Below are positions 34,542-38,067 of a stretch of 38,067 bases of DNA, one piece after another. The position numbers and the translations under genes are program-made. The notes beneath the pieces were generated by a model. That model was not told the DNA's origin. It searched no databases and saw only the letters and a list, made by a program, of their open reading frames with translations. Every line of letters begins with the position of its first letter. Position 1 is the stretch's first letter. Source of the DNA: Nitrospirota bacterium (GTDB lineage Bacteria; Nitrospirota; Thermodesulfovibrionia; UBA6902); assembly GCA_016208905.1 (NCBI GenBank), contig JACQXG010000014.1:1-38067 (forward strand), read 5' to 3'.

Positions 34542-35648
34542 ATGACAATTATATGGGCTGTAATTCTTTTTGGTTTGCTGATTTTCTTTCATGAGCTGGG
34601 CCATTTCATTGTGGCCAAGCTTGTGGGAGTGAAGGTCTTGAAATTCTCCCTTGGTTTCGGGCCGAAGATAATAGGTAAGAAGATCGGAGAGACGGAATAT
34701 CTGATTTCAGCGATACCTCTCGGAGGGTATGTGAAGCCTCTTGGCGAGGAACCAGGCGAGGAAATTAAAGAGGAAGAGAAGCAGAGGGCGTTTAATAACC
34801 AGCCGGTCTGGAAGAGGGCGGCGATTGTAATCGCGGGGCCTGCATTTAATTTAGTGCTTGCCTTCCTTATATTTACAGTCTTTTTAGGTTTGAAACTTCC
34901 TGTTGCTATACCTAATCTGGACAGCATTACAACTACTATTGAAAATGTGAAAGAAGGTTCACCGGCCATGAAAGCCGGATTGAGAAGTAATGATACTATA
35001 GTTTCTATTAATGGATCAGCTGTCCATGAATGGAATGAAATGGCCGAACTATTTTCAAAGAATCCCGGAAACGAATTGAAAATTAAAGTAAGAAGAGATA
35101 ATACCTTAATAGATGTCATAATTACTCCTGAACCCGCGAAGGTCAAGGATGAGAAAGGCAAAGAGATCATCATCGGCATGATAGGGATCTCAAAGAAAAT
35201 GGATGCAAAGGTGATACAGAGCGCCAGTATATTAGATGCGCCGTTTAAAGGCATAGAGGCAGTCTACGACTGGTGTGTCCTTACGCTGGAAGTTGTGGTC
35301 AGGCTGTTCTCCGGGGCATTATCTGCAAAGCAGATCGGAGGGCCTATATTAATCGTTGATGCTGCTGCAAAGGCGGCATCGGTTGGGGCGTTTACATATT
35401 TTAATTTTATTGCTATTATCAGCATTAATCTGGCTATTCTAAATTTACTGCCGGTGCCGGTGCTTGACGGAGGGCATATAATGTTTCTTTCAATTGAGGC
35501 ATTGAAGGGCAAACCGTTGAGTGATAAAATTGTGGGTGCGGCAAACAAGGTAGGCATGGCCCTGTTATTACTCTTAATAACTTTTGTTTTTTACAACGAC
35601 ATTATGAGGATTGTGGTCCCATGGGCGCAGAAGACCCTGCACCCGTAA
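34542..35648 (+). CDS. rseP: Site-2 intramembrane metalloprotease RseP
   Basis: The 368-residue protease cuts membrane-spanning anti-sigma factors and spent signal peptides. It has the zinc site HELGH (17-21) in the first helix, the GFGPKIIGKKIGETEYLISAIPLGGYVKP strand loop, one PDZ domain (about 115-205, with VKEGSPAMKAGLRSNDTIVSING), and the second motif LLPVPVLDGGH with Asp309. About four helices are seen. A TAGCGGAG ribosome site precedes the ATG. One PDZ domain is normal for many phyla, E. coli has two. It follows dxr as in many bacteria, but the MITE-like element separates them. Confidence 0.96.
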   Translation: MTIIWAVILFGLLIFFHELGHFIVAKLVGVKVLKFSLGFGPKIIGKKIGETEYLISAIPLGGYVKPLGEEPGEEIKEEEKQRAFNNQPVWKRAAIVIAGPAFNLVLAFLIFTVFLGLKLPVAIPNLDSITTTIENVKEGSPAMKAGLRSNDTIVSINGSAVHEWNEMAELFSKNPGNELKIKVRRDNTLIDVIITPEPAKVKDEKGKEIIIGMIGISKKMDAKVIQSASILDAPFKGIEAVYDWCVLTLEVVVRLFSGALSAKQIGGPILIVDAAAKAASVGAFTYFNFIAIISINLAILNLLPVPVLDGGHIMFLSIEALKGKPLSDKIVGAANKVGMALLLLLITFVFYNDIMRIVVPWAQKTLHP

Positions 35649-35823
35649 ATTTTGATGACTACTCAGGTGAATAGTCTGTAGGTAGATAGGGTGAATAACC
35701 ATGCAGGATCACACAAAGCTCAGAGCAGCAGTCCTGACAGACTACGGTCTAAACAACCTGATTAGTTATAAATTTTGTAGTGTCTCTGTCTACGCCCGGT
35801 AGGGTGGCGTACGGTATAAAATT

Positions 35824-36291
35824 TTGGTAAGGCCTCCTGCAATAAAACAGCGGATATCTTCAGGCGGTGTAATATTTCGTTCAGGAGCGGGTCGCAGTGA
35901 AAATCCGGCAGACAACATCGAAGTTGCAATTATAGTCGTGAAGGGTGGAAAAATGTGGTGCCTGCCAAAGGGCATTATTAATAAAGGAGAAGACCCCCCG
36001 GCTGCTGCGTTAAGAGAGGTGAGGGAGGAGACAGGACTCAGGGGCAGGATTGTTGATAAAATAGGCCGGATTTCGTACTGGTTTTTTTTAAAAGAAGATA
36101 TGGTGAGGATACATAAGACCGTCCACTTTTATCTTTTGCAATATGTTGAAGGAAGCACGGATGATCACGACCATGAAGTTGAAGAGGCAAAGTGGGTTTC
36201 AATAGACGACGCAGAAAAGAAATTATCTTATAAGAGTGAAAGAGAAATAATGCGTAAGGCGAAAGAGATGATGGAGAAGATACACAAATAG
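35824..36291 (+). CDS. NUDIX hydrolase
   Basis: The 155-residue protein carries a full Nudix box, GIINKGEDPPAAALREVREETGL (matching Gx5Ex7REVxEExGL), preceded by KMWCLPKG. It hydrolyses a nucleoside diphosphate linked to some other group; the WCLPKG preface resembles diadenosine polyphosphate or MutT-like subfamilies, but the substrate cannot be settled by eye. It is cytoplasmic. The frame opens with TTG at 35824; no ATG lies before the domain and the ribosome site is poor, so the N-terminus is uncertain by a few codons. It converges on the cold-shock gene across a shared terminator. Confidence 0.9.
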   Translation: MVRPPAIKQRISSGGVIFRSGAGRSENPADNIEVAIIVVKGGKMWCLPKGIINKGEDPPAAALREVREETGLRGRIVDKIGRISYWFFLKEDMVRIHKTVHFYLLQYVEGSTDDHDHEVEEAKWVSIDDAEKKLSYKSEREIMRKAKEMMEKIHK

Positions 36292-36310
36292 GAACAATCC
36301 GGTATATCAA

Positions 36311-36337
36311 AAGGCCCCCTGCCGGACAGGGGGCCTT
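36311..36337. terminator. Bidirectional rho-independent terminator
   Basis: A perfect 11-bp stem AAGGCCCCCTG/CAGGGGGCCTT with a 5-nt loop lies between the convergent NUDIX and cold-shock genes. On the minus strand it is followed by TTTTGAT, so termination of the cold-shock transcript is the stronger direction; on the + strand the T-run is interrupted (GTTAGTTT). Confidence 0.88.
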
Positions 36338-36347
36338 GTTAGTTTGC

Positions 36348-36548
36348 TTAAATCTTAACTACGTTTATTGCCTTAAGACCTTTTGGACCTTCTTCAATGT
36401 CAAAGTTTACAGAATCAAATTCGGCAAGAGACTTGTACCCGTCGCCCGTAATGGATGAGTAATGGACGAATATATCACTGCCGTCCTCGCTTGATATAAA
36501 CCCGTATCCTTTGGATTCGTTGAACCATTTTACTGTTCCGCTCGGCAT
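36348..36548 (-). CDS. Cold-shock family RNA/DNA-binding protein
   Basis: The 66-residue protein is a single cold-shock (OB-fold) domain. RNP1 is KGYGFISSE and RNP2 is DIFVHYSSI, with the usual start [14 protein letters not shown]. It binds single-stranded nucleic acid and melts RNA structure. The end [13 protein letters not shown] is standard. It has a GGAGGGC ribosome site. A hairpin with a T-run in its upstream region could attenuate or regulate it. Copy number or cold induction cannot be judged from one window. Confidence 0.96.
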   Translation of the reverse strand: MPSGTVKWFNESKGYGFISSEDGSDIFVHYSSITGDGYKSLAEFDSVNFDIEEGPKGLKAINVVKI

Positions 36549-36849
36549 GTGTTGCCCTCCTAGCTTATAAAATAGAGTGTTAGAATAAATTTATTAGAAA
36601 TAAAAAAAGCCGCAAAGCTAAAAGTCTTTGTGGCCTTTACAGTTGCAAAAACTTCTGAACCTGGCATAGAGAATAACATTTCTGAAATTATTAAGCAATA
36701 AAGAACCGGGGACTCTGGTAACCGCTCAGTTACGGACTCTGCAACTAAGGGATTACATCAGGCAAAATACTTTTGTTGAAAAAAACAGTTGCTTGCATTA
36801 AACTTTCTTCTATTAAAATATTTTTACTTTACTTCGGAGGAGATTCCAA
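36549..36849. other. 301-bp divergent intergenic region, csp/aconitase
   Basis: AT-rich and without an ORF. It must hold the divergent promoters. It also contains a stem (36609-36617 with 36626-36634), followed on the minus strand by seven Ts, and two copies of GGACTCTG (36710-36717, 36734-36741) each followed by an AAC. I cannot connect the latter to a known riboswitch. Confidence 0.55.
36602..36634 (-). terminator. Terminator-like hairpin in the cold-shock leader
   Basis: Minus strand: GCCACAAAG-N8-CTTTGCGGC followed by T7, with one A-C mismatch in the stem. It lies about 55 nt upstream of the cold-shock start, so if the promoter is further out it would act as a leader attenuator. Otherwise it is a remnant or a weak terminator for antisense transcription. 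Confidence 0.4.
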
Positions 36850-38067
36850 ATGAACGCAGCACAGAAACTAATATCATCGCATCTTGTATCAGGGGAAATG
36901 AAGGCAGGAGGGGAGATTGCGATATCGATTGATCAGACTTTGACTCAGGATGCTACCGGTACTATGGCATACCTTGAGTTTGAAGCAATGGGTGTACCTA
37001 AGGTCAGGACAAAAATCTCGGTCAGCTATGTTGACCACAATACTCTTCAGACAGGATTTGAGAATGCAGACGACCACAGGTTTCTACAAACAATCGCCGC
37101 CAGATACGGCATATATTTTTCAAAGCCTGGAAACGGCATATGTCATCAGGTGCATCTTGAAAGGTTCTCAAAACCCGGGCAGACACTTCTCGGATCTGAC
37201 AGCCACACCCCGAATGCAGGGGCAGTCGGGATGCTTGCAGTCGGCGCAGGCGGACTTAACGTTGCCCTCGCAATGGCGGGAGAACCGTTCTATCTGGTTA
37301 TGCCGGAGGTCGTCCGTGTCACACTGAAAGGGAAATTGCAGACAGGTGTTACGGCAAAGGACATAATCCTTGAAGTCCTCAGGAGGCTGACTGTAAAAGG
37401 CGGCGTAGGCAGGATAATAGAATACGGCGGTGACGGCATAAAGTATCTCACTGTGCCGGAGAGGGCGACGATAACAAATATGGGAGCGGAGCTTGGCGCG
37501 ACCTCTTCAGTATTTCCGTCCGATGAACAGACAAGGGCGTTTTTCAGGGCGCAGAAAAGGGAGAAAGACTGGACAGAGCTTAAACCGGACAAAGGCGCGG
37601 CATATGATAAGGAAGTGGTTATTGATTTAAACAAGCTCGTGCCGCTTATTGCGGCCCCTTCAAGTCCCGACAATGTAAAACGTGTTAAGGAAGTAAAAGG
37701 CGCTCCGGTCAGGCAGGTATGCATCGGAAGCTGCGTGAATTCATCCTATGCCGATCTTATGCTTGCAGCGCGGATACTCAAAAACCAGAAGGTGCATCCT
37801 GATGTGAATCTCGCAATCAGTTCTGGTTCACGCCAGGCCTTTCAGATGATTTCACAAAACGGGACGCTGGAAATCCTCGTCTCAGCAGGCGCGAGGATAC
37901 TCGAATGCGCATGCGGCCCGTGCATTGGAATGGGGCAGGCCCCTGCCACAGGCGTTGTTTCACTGAGAACGTTCAACAGGAATTTCCCCGGCAGAAGCGG
38001 CACTGCAAACGACAAGGTTTATCTTTGCAGTCCCTTGACTGCCGCGGTGTCCGCGATTACCGGAAAG
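36850..38067 (+). CDS. Aconitate hydratase, 5' part (runs off the window)
   Basis: Missing from the ORF track because no stop is reached. The ATG has GGAGGAG in front, and the frame stays open for 406 codons to the window end. Aconitase isomerises citrate and isocitrate using a [4Fe-4S] cluster. Cluster cysteines are in VCIGSCVNSSYADL and CACGPCIGMG. Other family blocks are LLGSDSHTPNAGAVGMLAVGAGG, ISVSYVDHN and DDHRFLQTIAARYG. The N-terminus is close to the mitochondrial-type aconitase group, as found in several anaerobes and diderms, rather than AcnA/AcnB of E. coli. The swivel domain is outside the window. The gene diverges from the cold-shock gene. Confidence 0.94.
   Translation, partial: MNAAQKLISSHLVSGEMKAGGEIAISIDQTLTQDATGTMAYLEFEAMGVPKVRTKISVSYVDHNTLQTGFENADDHRFLQTIAARYGIYFSKPGNGICHQVHLERFSKPGQTLLGSDSHTPNAGAVGMLAVGAGGLNVALAMAGEPFYLVMPEVVRVTLKGKLQTGVTAKDIILEVLRRLTVKGGVGRIIEYGGDGIKYLTVPERATITNMGAELGATSSVFPSDEQTRAFFRAQKREKDWTELKPDKGAAYDKEVVIDLNKLVPLIAAPSSPDNVKRVKEVKGAPVRQVCIGSCVNSSYADLMLAARILKNQKVHPDVNLAISSGSRQAFQMISQNGTLEILVSAGARILECACGPCIGMGQAPATGVVSLRTFNRNFPGRSGTANDKVYLCSPLTAAVSAITGK

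Noticed and set aside
35701-35802. 33-codon ATG ORF between rseP and the NUDIX gene
   Set aside because: No ribosome site or recognisable sequence; probably chance.
36710-36741. Riboswitch before aconitase based on the GGACTCTG pair
   Set aside because: Two 8-mers alone do not form a known aptamer core; left as an unexplained direct repeat.

Overview
The window reads as a chromosomal piece of a Gram-negative-type (diderm) bacterium. It has an Mla-type lipid transport operon, MreBCD/PBP2/RodA, RseP, CdsA, UppS, outer-membrane lipoproteins and an exosortase/EpsI pair. Gene content and order recall environmental Nitrospirota or Desulfobacterota-like genomes, but that is an impression from memory; nothing here is a phylogenetic marker I could test. 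Both ends cut genes: an unnamed helical protein at the left and an aconitase at the right.

Region 1 (1 to about 9,880) is an AT-rich exopolysaccharide locus on the + strand. It holds a partial helical protein, a methyltransferase, a family 2 glycosyltransferase broken by an in-frame TAA, a secreted jelly-roll-like protein, a sulfotransferase, a large secreted DNRLRE/DUF4091 (GH123-like) protein, exosortase, EpsI and adenylylsulfate kinase (CysC). CysC makes PAPS and the sulfotransferase uses PAPS, so a sulfated extracellular polymer is a reasonable inference. Region 2 (about 10,000 to 11,120) has two minus-strand lipoproteins. A palindrome with core GTGATKTGAATCAC occurs upstream of the jelly-roll gene and again upstream of the FN3 lipoprotein.

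Region 3 (11,311 to 21,509) is housekeeping on the + strand: def, fmt, a PASTA protein, rpe, a TPR protein, an RDD protein, then mreB-mreC-mreD-mrdA-rodA for cell shape. Short 14-nt and CTGACAG-type repeats sit directly in front of start codons in this stretch.

Region 4 (21,511 to about 26,510) is a minus-strand accessory island wedged between rodA and the mla operon, and most of it is decayed. It contains one type I-C-like CRISPR repeat 1 nt after the rodA stop, a leader-like segment, and a 50-codon cas1 N-terminal fragment absent from the ORF track. Then come a frameshifted rhuM, a Rad50-like ATPase that has lost its Walker A end, small ORFs, an intact ORF6N protein and a second ORF6N copy with its N-terminal domain deleted. 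I read this as a ruined defence locus that kept the leader-repeat end of a CRISPR array.

Region 5 (26,682 to 35,648) is envelope biogenesis on the + strand: mlaE-mlaF-mlaD (MlaD with a strand-rich C-terminal extension), a large FG-GAP-like lipoprotein, uppS, cdsA, dxr and rseP. A 163-bp element with 25-bp inverted ends lies between dxr and rseP. Region 6 (35,824 to end) has a NUDIX hydrolase, a convergent cold-shock gene with a shared terminator, and the first 406 codons of an aconitase that the ORF track misses because it runs off the window.
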